Shown piece after piece: positions 50,371-61,423 of a stretch of DNA of 64,000 bases. The stretch is from contig OZ021723.1 of assembly GCA_963978545.1 (NCBI GenBank), positions 4,588,001-4,652,000 on the forward strand, in the 5' to 3' direction. Numbering within the stretch: the first letter of the stretch is position 1; the number at the start of each line of letters is the position of its first letter. The stretch is from Linyphia triangularis. Taxonomy: Eukaryota; Arthropoda; Arachnida; Araneae; Linyphiidae. Made by a program: the position numbers and the translations under genes. The notes under the pieces are model-generated. The model saw only the letters and a program-made list of their open reading frames with translations, had not been told where the DNA came from and made no database searches.

Positions 50371-51019
50371 GTCCGAGAGGCGACTGCAATTTTTGGACCC
50401 CATCGAACATCATTCTGAATTTTTTATAGAAATTGGAGAAAAGTGAGTAGATTACGAATCCACTGGTCAGCCTTAGCAAAAATGACCGAAACTGATCAAA
50501 AATCGACTTGGAATGAGTTAAACTAAAATCCGATTGCCAAATATGTCATAACTTGCCAAAAACAGAACAAACTTTTTCGTCTGGCAACCCACTGCATTTT
50601 GATTTTCAATGAGAAAAAGAGCAAACGATTTCTGAAAACTTGTGTATCTTTTAAAAGTAAGCCAATTTGGCGACATCAGTTACATCATCCGTGACGTAAT
50701 GTTTATTGCCTATTTGGCTCATTTGTGAAAGATGCAAGTAAGCCATAGCCACACATCCGAATCGTCTGCAAAACCTTCTTAATTGAAAATTAAAGAGTGA
50801 GGGTTACCAAATAAAAAAAAATGCTCATTATTTGGCAAGTAACTGCGCATTTGGCAATTGGATTTAGTTCGACTTATTAAAAATCGATTTTTGACCAGTT
50901 TCGGCCATTTTTGCTGCGGCAGACCAGTGGATTCGTAATCTATTCACTATTCTCCAATTTCTATAAAAAATTCAGAATGATGTTCGATGAGGTCCAAAAA
51001 TTGCAGTCGCCTCTCAGTC
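50371..51019. mobile_element. TA-type inverted-repeat element, complete non-autonomous copy
   Basis: The left end gtccgagaggcgactgcaat and right end (inverse gactgagaggcgactgcaat) are flanked by TA (50369-50370 and 51020-51021). The inverted arms stay alike for roughly 200 bp. No transposase is present. TA duplication is typical of Tc1/mariner-type elements. Confidence 0.9.
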
Positions 51020-51298
51020 TATGACTAATATAGTTTATTTTATAAATGAAAATTAAAAAAGCAAAAGACTATTGCAGGTGGAGTCACGGCATAGGCATTC
51101 ACGAAAGTTTTTCAAATATAAAATAAAATATAGTAGACGCTATTTTCATATTTTTAATTTATGTCATTTCATTAAGTGATCATTTTTGTACCCTCACCAA
51201 ATTTCAAGGTTTTATATAAAGTAATTTTTAAATTAACTGGGGCTAGAAGATTGTAACAGTACAGGGAATGATAATTTTTAAGAGTTCCTCTTTAACCA

Positions 51299-51935
51299 AT
51301 TACGCTTCGACACTTCAGGTCTATATTATTTACGCTCCCACACTTCAAGTCTATATTATTTACGCTTCTACACTTCAAGTCTATATTATTTACACTCCCA
51401 CACTTCAAGTCTATATTATTTACGCTCCCATACTTCAAGTCTATATTATTTACGCTCCCACACTTCAAGTCTATATTATTTACGCTCCCACACTTCAAGT
51501 CTATATTATTTACTCTCCCACACTTCAAGTCTATATTATTTACGCTTCTACACTTCAAGTCTATATTATTTACACTCCCACACTTCAAGTCTATATTATT
51601 TACTCTCCCATACTTCAAGTCTATATTATTTACGCTCCCATACTTCAAGTCTATATTATTTACGCTCCCACACTTCAAGTCTATATTATTTACGCTCCCA
51701 CACTTCAAGTATATATTATTTATGCTCCAACACTTCAAGTCTATATTATTTACTTTCCCACACTTCAAGTCTATATTATTTACTCTCCCACGCTTCAAGT
51801 CTATATTATTTTCGCTCCCACACTTCAAGTCTATATTATTTACACTCCCACACTTCAAGTCTATATTATTTACGCTCCCACACTTCAAGTCTATATTATT
51901 TACGCTTCCACACCACAACCGGTCTATATTATTTC
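51299..51935. repeat. 30-bp satellite, about 21 units
   Basis: The unit tacgctcccacacttcaag plus tctatattatt repeats every 30 bp (two per 60 bases), with few substitutions. Because 30 is a multiple of three, frames of 208-224 codons stay open on both strands; they encode only 10-residue repeats and are not considered genes. Confidence 0.97.
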
Positions 51936-52849
51936 TGGATAATATTTCTTTTTAACGATCCTTTTTCTGCATTCATGCAAAACCAAATTCGATAAATGAT
52001 ATACCAATTTAATGTCTAAGGCATCAGCTTCAGACGAATAACTTATTTACAATACAGAAATAGCCCAATAATTTCGAGGAAGTTTTGATAGTATACATGC
52101 AGCACTATCAAAAAAAAAAAAAAAAAAAAGGTAAAGTCAAACTTTAAGCAAGTTGAGAAAATATTGTCAAAATTTCGTTTCTCATCATTAGATTACAATA
52201 TCTAACTCGGTTGATCTTCATAAAAACTAATTCTTCGAGGCAATCCTAAACGAGAGCCTACGCATGGGCCAGATAGTTTTTTCCGAATTATGTAAATCAT
52301 TTCAAAAGTTATACAAAACAATGTCACACATTTGTTCGTTGTATACGTCAATGTTGCACAACGAAATGTGTTCCATTAACTTTGTTTAAAAGGTTAAACG
52401 AAGCATTCAACTGAATTATAATTTTAAGAATTTTAAACTAGGTGCACTTTAGTGTAGCAAATGTTTTCAATGTACATCATGGTTAAACCTTTAAAGTTCT
52501 GTTAAGTGAGTAAATCCGGAATAGATTTCAACTTAAAATTCATCGTGTTTCAGGTATAAATAAGTAACTCTCTTTATTTTAATTTGATTTAAAAAAAATC
52601 AATTCTTTCATTGTCAATTTGTTGTAGCAGGAAGTTTTAATCTCAGGAAGTCAGCGTATTCTTAATGTAATTCGAAAGACCTGAAATTAAATTCTAAATC
52701 CTTGATTAAAAACTTTTTTTTCTTCTTCTTTGCACGCTCCAAAAGAAAGCCAATTAAATGAAGTTTGTCTTTCATTAAAACATGGGAATAAAGAAGACCA
52801 CACGAAATTAGGATGCAAATAAAGACAGCTCATCTGCAATGGACAGTTC
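51936..52849. other. Unassigned AT-rich sequence
   Basis: No gene recognised. An A-run lies at 52111-52129. Confidence 0.4.
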
Positions 52850-53040
52850 CCGCATTTTTTAAAAACGGGTGAGATAGTTTATATTCATGAAGAATTTCTT
52901 TCAGATTCCAAATATTCTAACAAAAGTTCTTTAAAAAAAATTAGTTATTTAAATATTAAGAAAAAAAATACCTCATAACCAGTCCGATCGTGACCTCCGA
53001 TATTAAGAAGGCCATCCAACTAGTATGATGACGTCACCTG
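52850..53040 (+). mobile_element. Dispersed repeat family 4, partial copy 2
   Basis: The phrases tattcatgaagaatttcttt, aaaagttctttaaaaaa and ccgatcgtgac match the left half of 17640-18300. Confidence 0.6.
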
Positions 53041-53598
53041 TGGTGGATACACATTTCCTTTCAGTTAGTGAGAGAAGACATTATTTTTGAGTGACGAAAT
53101 ATTTTATCTTCCTTATTTTACGTTTTGTAAAGATATGTCAAGTAATCGGATTATTTTATTTCTTTGACAATGTAAAAAATACGATTATCTCTACATCTTA
53201 AAATACTAATTTTTGTACACTTGAGATTCTAAACTTGGTCCATTCCTGTATAAGTATGATCAAGTGTAATGTCTGTTCGTTTATATGTTGCTGTTTGTTT
53301 GTTTGTTTTTAAGCTAAAAAATATTTCTAAATGTTTGAAATGTGAACGGAAACAAGAAAAATATTAATTCAAAACATTCATATATTCAATTGATGAAACA
53401 CAACAAATATACACAATAAACAAAACACAGATAATATAACAGCTTAAATACGCAACTAAATTCGAGGCTCATATTTTCAGACAAAACCTACATTTGGAGG
53501 AAATATATATAGTATATCCTTTTTTTTTTTCTTTTTTTTTTTCCAATTCACAATGTTTGCCAAGACAAACATGTACTGTCACCTTACAAAAACTAATC
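53041..53598. other. Unassigned AT-rich sequence downstream of the THAP exons
   Basis: No further exon could be recognised on the minus strand here. A T-rich tract lies at 53519-53543. Confidence 0.35.
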
Positions 53599-53669
53599 TT
53601 ATCCAGTTTTCTTATCAAATGCCTCTTTTGAATATACAAAATCATTTAGATGAAAATGCAGCTCGCAGA
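53599..53669 (-). pseudogene. THAP zinc-finger, exon 2 (ends in a stop)
   Basis: A minus-strand acceptor (ctctattttag, ending at 53670) precedes TC TGC GAG CTG CAT TTT. Joined to the last G of exon 1, it reads VCELHF, the CxxH-F signature that completes the THAP C2CH zinc site, followed by HLNDFVYSKEAFDKKTG and then TAA at 53601-53599. THAP domains normally continue for some 20-25 residues more to an AVP motif, so the stop truncates the domain; a one-base insertion in the GGATAAG string would explain it. The joint frame and the matching phase make a chance origin unlikely. Confidence 0.72.
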
Positions 53670-53773
53670 CTAAAATAGAGAATGCAAATTTCTAAACAAC
53701 TCTATTGGAAGAAAAAGTTTCCACGTTAAATTTTTATTTTATATTGGTCATTTTTAAAGGCTAGTAAAGATTG

Positions 53774-53948
53774 GGTAAAACTTCTAAGTACGGTACGAAT
53801 TCTATGCCAAGAATTTTTTTCATAAAACAGTGTCAAATTATGTCAACCATAAGTTGTTTATTCGTTATTTTAAAAAATGACAGCGGCTGCCATTTGTTGG
53901 CGAAAATCACTTTGGCATAGAATTCGTACCGTACTTGGAATTTTAACC
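53774..53948. mobile_element. 175-bp hAT-like MITE in the THAP intron
   Basis: Inverted ends (ggtaaaacttctaagtacgg at the left, inverse GGTTAAAATTCCAAGTACGG at the right) include 25 perfectly paired bases (53786-53810 with 53912-53936). An 8-bp target duplication, aaagattg, flanks it (53766-53773 and 53949-53956). An 8-bp duplication is typical of hAT elements. Confidence 0.9.
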
Positions 53949-54125
53949 AAAGATTGTTTCCTAAACTTTCATTTGAAAAATAACAAAAAAGTCAAAACCG
54001 AAGAAAAGTTATCACTATCGTAAATAGTTAGCATTTCTTTTCAGCACTTTAATAACAACTTCTCAAAAATTGTGCACTTATATTTAAAAACACATTAAAG
54101 ATTTTATTAAAAAGTTAACGCTCAC

Positions 54126-54279
54126 CCTTGCTGCATTTTATTGGGACAACCTTTTTTCGATGTATCGCACGCCACCATTTTCTTCTAACACTGTCATCAG
54201 AAGGGAATTTGAACATAGAAATCTTAGCATCAGTTATGGAGTTCCCGTTGTACTTTAGAATGGAACAAGGACTCTGCAT
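54126..54279 (-). pseudogene. THAP zinc-finger, exon 1
   Basis: On the minus strand, ATG 54279 starts MQSPCSILKYNGN, the usual M-x-x-x-C start of THAP domains, DNA-binding zinc fingers of nuclear regulators and of P-element-type transposases. It continues ISMFKFPSDDSVRRKWWRAI, matching the conserved FP and W positions, to VVPIKCSK. The exon ends with G, then GTGAGC, a strong donor (intron 54125-53670, 456 bp). That G plus the TC opening exon 2 makes the valine of VCELHF, the exact family position. The second zinc cysteine is replaced: spacing puts Tyr10 where Cys is expected. Together with the stop in exon 2, this suggests a pseudogene. Confidence 0.78.
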
Positions 54280-54299
54280 TTTGTAAGATTTACACAAAT

Positions 54300-54499
54300 A
54301 TTAAACGCATAAATCGTCCATAATAACCATCAAACTACTAATAAAAGCAAAATTTGAAGATCAGTGTATCCACTTCTAAATAATTTTTAGATCGAGATAG
54401 CTTAAACTTGTATCCACGGCTGATGACATAGAAAGAAAAATATGTCGAATATGGCCTTCTACATATAGATGGTCACGGTCCAATAAAAACACTCTGCTG
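54300..54499. promoter_or_regulatory. Region upstream of the THAP start, no clear promoter
   Basis: Nothing like a TATA-initiator pair could be recognised on the minus strand. It is AT-rich with no other feature. Confidence 0.1.
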
Positions 54500-54800
54500 T
54501 ATCTATGACATTATGACATCCTTCCGTTCTCTATGTATATCATAAGGTTTCTGCTAAATAGTTGGCGTAGGTTTGGTAGACAGTTTCCATATCCCGTACA
54601 GGTTGGCGCGATTTGCGAGAAACGTGCAAAACTGGTTTCTTCTGCTGCATTTCATATCAAGTTGTTTCAGATCAAGGGACGTCACATTCATTTCGAGTCG
54701 AATGTATCGTTTCTCGTCAAAATTTAACAGGCAAACTTAGGTTGTAAATTAATATGGCCTTTCCGAAACATAAAGGATTGAATAAAAAATAAAAAAAAGG
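54500..54800 (+). mobile_element. Dispersed repeat family 4, copy 3
   Basis: The phrases atcataaggtttctgc, catatcccgtacaggttgg, gcgatttgcgagaaacgtgc and taacaggcaaacttaggttg match the right half of 17640-18300. The 64-codon frame 54533-54727 belongs to it. Confidence 0.65.
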
Positions 54801-55138
54801 CTGAAATTGTGCATTCCTCTCACTTGTGAAAGAAAAAATAATTTCAGCAATTTTCATTACTAAGGAAAATATTCAGTTAAACAGTTCTGAATAATTTCGT
54901 CCGATATTGTACAATAATTCTCATCTTAGCTGTTCTAGAAAACAACCATGAGATTCTACACTGTGTAATGAGACATTGTGTGTGTAATTCTTATGGAGTA
55001 CCACCTGTGGAACCATAGGGCTGTCCGGTGAAATAACCGGCTGGTCAGTGTTTGTAAAAAAAAAGGTATGGAAGGTTTTTTCATTTATTTTTTCAAATTT
55101 ATTTCTCGATGTTAAGTAGTCGCCGCCTTCCTAAAAGT

Positions 55139-55198
<60 letters not shown>

Positions 55199-55963
55199 GT
55201 TTTTTTTTTAATATAAGTAATTGATTTGGAGTTTATTATTGTTTATCAAAATTTAAATTCTCTCCTTTAGAGAAATACCTCCTCTGTAATAATACCCCAA
55301 ATAGAAGTATTTTTTAATAATTTTTTGAAAATAAAATTGGTAACTTTTATTGTAAAAAAGGCTTCTTTAAAATGCGTTTATCTCAAAAGTACATTTTTCA
55401 TTATTCATGTACCTTTTTCTCAGAAACTGCGCAAAATGTTTCCCCGAAATTTTTACCACATATTCCTTTTACATATCTCTATATATGCTGAAGTGATATT
55501 TTGTCGTTATTTTAAAAATATTTTTTATTTTGGCTTTTTTGGCCAAAAAAAAAACTTGCGATTTTTATCAAATTTGAGTGACTTTCGCAAAATTTCATTT
55601 TAAAAAATATGTAAATGAATCACAATCAAAAGCTAACTTTAGAAGAATAACAAGTGTCTGCTAAATGCCCTGAAAAAAAATTAGGCTTCTATGTCAAATA
55701 CTTTCTGAGAAAAGGTACATGAAATATGACAACTTAACATTACCGATATGCCAAAACCGAGTTATGTCAACTCCTTCTAAATAAAAGTAGGTGCACTATT
55801 TATATATTATCCAATTTTTACTTTTTACTTATTTTATAGCTTTTGAGGTTAAATATGTGTCGCAGGGAATTGATGAAAAAAGAGATTTGATAAGATAGGT
55901 GATCAATTCACGGAAGATGTTAAAATTACACCTCTGTGGGGAAATTTCTCAAAAGAAAGTAAT
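54801..55963. other. Unassigned sequence with T-run and (ATT)n
   Basis: A T-run of more than 30 (55139-55172) leads into a short att repeat. The 92-codon frame 55325-55603 is AT-rich and hydrophobic without a known motif. Confidence 0.35.
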
Positions 55964-55965
55964 AG

Positions 55966-57911
55966 ACTGAGAGGCGACTGCAATTTTTGGACCTCATCTA
56001 ACATCATTCTGAATTTTTTATAGAAATTGGAGAAAAGTGAGTAGATTACGAATCCACTGGTCTGCCGTGGCAAAAATGGCCGAAATTAGTCAAAAATCGA
56101 CTTTTAATAAGTTGAACTAAATCCAATTGCCAAATGCGCCATAACTTGCCAAATAATGAGCATTTTTTTTTTTTTATTTGGTAACCCTCACTCTTTAATT
56201 TTCAATTAGGAAGCAAAGAACTTAAAACTATAAGAAGACAAGCTTCACCGATACGTAAGTGCTGCCATCTCGCGGATTTTCCAAGTTGAGAGCACAAAAC
56301 TTTCGCCAAATTGCTCCGATTTCCAGACACGCGCAGAGCTTTATTTTTACTTTGGCGATCGTGCTTTTTAAACAAACAAATAAGAACATCAGATTGATTT
56401 CATCGAATTCGTGGGAGATTTAAATAGCAGAACAAAAATGGAGGATTCTACTTTGCAAAGTAACATATTATTTATTCCAGTTTGTTCTGTTCGCTTTTGT
56501 GCACAATAAATTGCGGTAACGTTCTGAGAAATTTTCGTTAGAGAATTTTAACAGGAGGACATTTTTTGCAGTGTAATAAAACTTGATAGTTTGTGTTCGA
56601 AATCGTTTGTTTTTATTATTTCGTCTCATTCAGCAGGTAAGTTTTTATGTTAAATATAAATTATTTTTTTCATGAACTTTTCTTTTTTTTTCTTACTTTG
56701 ACATCGCTTGAAAGAATGTTTATCACTTGTTAGTTGTATAAATGCACTCAATTATTATGTGTTTATTGTGATTTTTTGAAATTTGACGCCATCTTAATTA
56801 CCATTGCGGTTTTTTATTTGATAAATTAAAAAAGCTAAATAATTATTGTAGACTGTTAGTAAATTCTTCTAAACTAGTACATGCTAAATGATATTGGTTT
56901 TTGTAGTTGCAAGTCATTTTTAAATTCTTGCACTCAATAACTAGATATTTTTTAGTTTCCTAATGTACTGCTTCGAAGAATGCATAGAAACTTTATCGAA
57001 AACATTTTTTTCTAGAATGTGTTTCAATAATTTTGTAATTAGTAATTTTGTTAATTCTTGATGTTCATATTTCTTACGAAAACTGACTAAAAGTTTACCA
57101 ATACTGGAATATGCTGTAAAAACCCAAATCTGATGTTAGGATTCGTATGTATTTCATTACAGGATGGAACTTTTGCTATAGTGGTTCAATATAATGTTAA
57201 TATTGTTTAAAAAAGTATTCAATTATTTTAGCTAAAAATATAAATTAACAAATTTGGTTGAATGTGTAAATTTTTCAAGTGAAAGTTTAATGAGCTAGGC
57301 AGATTTGTTCCTTTTTTTGGATAAAAGATTTCTGGGAAACCATAAAATTTAATCGCCAAGTGAAACCAAAAAGAGCGATAAGCTTGCCAATGTAGAAACC
57401 CTGCAATGACGTCATGTGCTCTCAAGTATTTTACATTATCTCTATGGAAGCTTGCCATCTTTAACCCGAAGGGTTATTATAATATCTTTGTAAGAAGGTT
57501 GCACACGATTCGGATGTGTGGCGATGGCTTACCCGCATCTTTCACAAATGAGCTAAATTGGCAATAAGCATTACGTCACTGATAACGTAACTGATGTCGC
57601 CAGTTTGGCTTACTTTTAAAAGATACAAGTTTACCAAGTCAGAGATCAGAAATCGTTTGCGCTTTTTCTCATTGAAAATCAAAATGCAGTGGGTTGCCAG
57701 ACGAAAAAGCTTGTTCTCGTTTTGGCAAGTTATGACATATTTGTCCATCGGATTTTAGTTTAACTCATTCCAAGTCGATTTTTGATCAGTATCGGCCATT
57801 TTTGCCACGGCAGAATAGTGGATTCTTAATCTACTCACATTTCTCCAATTTCTATAAAAAAATTCAGAATGATGCTCGATGAGTTCCAAAAATTGCAGTC
57901 GTCCCTCGTAC
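55966..57911. mobile_element. TA-type inverted-repeat element carrying ~1.2 kb of extra DNA
   Basis: The left end (gactgagaggcgactgcaat) and right end (inverse of ttgcagtcgtccctcgtac) match 50371-51019 and are flanked by TA (55964-55965 and 57912-57913). The arms cover roughly 55966-56210 and 57480-57911. The centre is unrelated to the short copy and includes a stretch with promoter or first-exon features (56240-56636). A 76-codon minus-strand frame at 57228-57458 (MASFHRDNVKYLRAH) is unrecognised. Confidence 0.8.
56240..56636 (+). promoter_or_regulatory. Possible promoter and 5' exon ending at a strong donor
   Basis: This stretch is less AT-rich than its flanks and ends ctcattcagcag followed by gtaagtttt, a near-consensus donor with the intron starting at 56637. 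It holds one short frame in a good start context (aaaatggaggattctac, 22 codons). No acceptor or next exon was identified within the element. It may be a captured piece of a host gene's 5' end. Confidence 0.25.
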
Positions 57912-58218
57912 TATAAGTGATTTGATCAAATCCCTGAATTCTTTTAATGAAAAGGTGAAATAAACAAGTCACGACTCGCACGGCTCTGTATTTCGCTTGT
58001 TACTACTCCCTCACCCCCCCCCCCCTCCGGCGTCCGTGGAATGAAGTAACATTGTGGGGATCGTATTAGATAGTAAAAAAATAATTTATAACAAATTGGT
58101 ACCTCAGTTGGAATTATGAAAGATTGGCTTCCTAGAAACGTTCTCCCAAATACCTATTACAACATCTACCGAAACAGTTTCACAAACTGAACCTATTTCT
58201 GCGTAAGATTGCAGGAAA

Positions 58219-58687
58219 GGGCCGCGTAGCCCAGTCGGGAGAGTATCGTTCTCGCAACTAGAAGGTTGCGAGCCCTGAGGTTGCGAGTTCGGGCCTGGGA
58301 CCGACTAAAGACCGCCGTGTTCACTAATGGTGACTGGAGCACGTTAAATCAGTCATGGTCGCAAAGTCCTCCATGTTCCCATACAAATCAATACCTCTGG
58401 GGGTGGCAAAGCCAAGTCTTCTGGTGGAATCTTCTGCTTGGTGATGCCTCTAAATTAAGAAGTTCCACATACGGTCGGTAGTACTGCCATCTACCGGATA
58501 GCTACCGAAAGAGGTAGAAATTAACTCTTCGGCGGCTATAGGTAGACTTGCGCACTCCCTCTTGCGAGTGTGCTCTTACATCCTGTGCAGTACTGCCCAC
58601 TACCGATCTGTACGGGATATGGGGTTGGTACAAAATGCTCAAGCAGAGGTGCCTTAGTCCCCATAGTCCTTGATAAGAAGAAGAAGA
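58219..58687 (+). mobile_element. tRNA-derived SINE, family B, 469 bp
   Basis: The head (gggccgcgtagcccagtcgg) contains a perfect A-box (tagcccagtcgg) and, near 58286, a B-box-like gcgagttcgggcc. The long non-tRNA body ends gataagaagaagaag, a short-repeat tail. A 13-bp target duplication, agattgcaggaaa, flanks it (58206-58218 and 58688-58700). Frames at 58266-58481 (plus) and 58536-58862 (minus) overlap it and are incidental. Confidence 0.93.
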
Positions 58688-58809
58688 AGATTGCAGGAAA
58701 ATTATCCTTATTTGGAGATAAAGGATTTAAGAAGTGTTCCTGTGAACTATTCAAAATACAATGTAAAACAAAAAGATGTTCCTGTAAAAAAAGTAACGTA
58801 CTTGGTAAC

Positions 58810-59145
58810 CAGTGGTAGAAGTGGTGGAAAAAAAATGGGAGGACGCCCAAAATTTGGTACAAGTGCCCTCCCCCCTACACACACCACGATAAATTTTATA
58901 ATTTCGTAACTTATAATGCAAATATTACCTAGTAAAAAAAAAATTTATTCTTCCTAACATTAACATTAAACGAGGGTTCAAAATTCATTGTTATTTCAAT
59001 GAATATTCGGCGACTTGGTTGTTTTACTTGGAAGAAATAAAGTTAAGTAATAATGCAATGTTATATATACATAACTGTTTATTTAGGTTTAAATAGTGCT
59101 CATAAATGGACATAATTTTATGAAATTAAATTAATAGAGAATTCT

Positions 59146-59179
<34 letters not shown>

Positions 59180-59576
59180 AGCTTGTCTTTTTATGAAACA
59201 AGAATGGAAATGTAACTTAAAAGAAAGTTCCTCCAAAGTTAAAAGTTGATCAAATGTAGTAACTGCATTCATTAGTAAAAATTAGTAAAAAAACTTATAT
59301 CTGTATACAAAGTAGTACAATACAATTTCATAATATGATATATACACTATAAATAGTTCTAATGTTTTCAAATGTAAAAATAAATAAATTTTTCTCAGTG
59401 TCACTAAATTTAAACGTTAATGTCATTTTTCATTAGTAGTTTTTAGGCGGATTGAGTGTTTTTAAAAGTGGGGGGGATGGATTTCAGTGGTTTTAGAAGT
59501 GGGGGGACGCATTGGTATTTTCTTGAAAAGGGTAGGGGGACGCGTCACCCCGCATCTACCCACACTTCTAGCACTG
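58810..59576. mobile_element. hAT-like non-autonomous element, 767 bp
   Basis: The left end cagtggtagaagtggtgg and the inverse of the right end, cagtgctagaagtgtggg, match. An 8-bp target duplication, ttggtaac, flanks it (58802-58809 and 59577-59584). CAGTG ends and 8-bp duplications are typical of hAT. No transposase is inside; a T-run lies at 59150-59175. Confidence 0.93.
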
Positions 59577-59647
59577 TTGGTAACTCGAAATTCCACTAAT
59601 CAATAACGTGTTTTAATAAAAAATAAATGAACATTATTATGTATTAA

Positions 59648-60990
59648 CTAGCTAAATACCCGTGCTTCGCTACGAAATTTTAACATGTGCAATATTTTAG
59701 CTAGCTGTGAGGCCTCGCATTGCGGAAATCTGTCATTCGTGTATAAAACCCAGTTTTTGCCGCTTCGCTCGCAAGAAGGTTCATCGCTACGCAAAATCGA
59801 GCTCGCTTCGTTCGCTGAAAAGTTCATGGACACATAAACACAGGCTTATTTCACTCGTTAAAAGGTTTATTGCTATGCAAGCATAAGCTCGCTTCACTCA
59901 CTAAAATCTAATTGCTACGTAAAGACTTAATATTAGAAGCCTCTTCTTTGCCAAGAAAAAAATATTCCCCGTTAATACAATAATACAACACCCCTTTAAG
60001 ATTATTTTAACACGTGTTTGTGGAAAGCAAAATTAGAGGCTAAAACTACTTATGTTGAAACTTTCAGAAATCTAGGCCTAATCGAAGTAACTTTTTGTGA
60101 AAAAAATTAATTGAAAAACAAATTAAAATTTTAACATTCTTTTTGTCAGTTCAATTAGATGGCCAAAACTACTTGTGTTGAAAATTTCAGAAATGTAACC
60201 CAATTACAAATCCTTTTGTAAAATATTTGTTAATTAATTAAAAAAAAAAATATGTTTTTCAAAAATCCAATTAGAAGGCCACAACTATTTGTGTTGAAAA
60301 TTTCAATGCCGTAGAACTATTTGAAATCGTTTTGTAATATATAAATTAATTAATTAAAAAAATTAATTAAAAAAGAACAAAATAAAAATTTAAAATTCTG
60401 TTATTTTAAAGTCCAATTAAAAAGTCAAAACTACTTACGTTGAAAATTTCAGATCTGTAGCCTTATTAGATATCGTTTTGTAATATATTTATTAATTAAT
60501 TAAAAAAATTAATTAAAAAATAACTAATTAAAATTTTAACTTTATGTTTGTGATGTATACAATTAGAATGCAAAAACTACTTATGTTGAAAATTTCAGAG
60601 CTGTAGCCCTATTAGTAGTCATTTTGTAAAATGTTTATTAATTAATAAAAAAAATTAATTAAGAAATAACAAAATAAAAATTTAAAATTCTGTTTTTTAA
60701 AAGTCCAATTAAAAGACCAAAACTACTTATGTTGAAAATTTCAGAGCTGTAGCCCTATTAGTAATCGTTTTGTAATATATTTATTAATTAACTAAAAAAA
60801 TTAATTAAAAAATAACTAATTAAAATTTTAACATTCTGTTTGTGATGTATAAAATTAGAAGGCCAAAACTACTTATGCGGAAAATTTCAGAGTTCTACTC
60901 CAATTTTAAGTAGGTTTCTATAGATCCACAGAGCCACAGACAGATAGACAGACAGACAAACAGACACACAGCTTGTTTTATTATTATAGA
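59648..60990 (+). mobile_element. Element family 1, copy 3 (best preserved)
   Basis: The head ctaaatacccgtgcttcgct is followed by gcttcgctcgcaagaagg and ttcgttcgctgaaaag phrases, then seven units with ggccaaaactacttatg and tttcagagctgtagccc, then gatccacagagccacagac, a short gaca repeat and an end tttattattatagatta. The last four to five units are spaced exactly 146 bp (60290, 60436, 60582, 60728, 60874); earlier spacings are 124 and 115. No protein is encoded. Confidence 0.8.
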
Positions 60991-61411
60991 TTACATTCAC
61001 TAAAAATGTTTAAAATTTCACCAAAAATATCCTCATTGTTTTTAAAAAATATCAGCTTTAGTACTTATTTCTTTTGTTAACTAATTTCGAATACATAATT
61101 TGTGTTTCAAGGACAATTGTTGTTTTACCTACTCTACATTCAATAATGCATGGTTTACTAAATAAATACTTTTAATGCCTGTTGTTTCTAATCTCCAACC
61201 CAGCCTGATGGAGTCAGACCAGGTCAAGGAATCCGTTGGCATACAAAAAGTCTAAATTACGAGAAGGGGAGAAGAATAAATTTCCTACCAAAGAAGGCTT
61301 AACCAGTCCAGGATGTGTTTACCTGGGGCCTGGTGTTGGTGGCACTTTGGGCAAAGAGTGTAATTTTTCTTGCCTTAAGAGAAAGTGAGACATTTAAGAT
61401 GGTCGCTTGCT
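60991..61411. other. Unassigned sequence
   Basis: A less AT-rich stretch at 61180-61380 (cagcctgatggagtcagacc, then tacctggggcctggtgttgg) was not recognised as a gene or element. Confidence 0.3.
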
Positions 61412-61423
61412 AGGCGCTAAAAG

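Noticed and set aside
51268..51955. Frames of 224, 208 and 77 codons with decapeptide repeats
   Set aside because: They follow from the 30-bp satellite period; no start context, domain or flanking gene structure supports them.
58536..58862. 108-codon minus-strand frame
   Set aside because: It spans the end of SINE family B and the start of the hAT-like element, two unrelated insertions.
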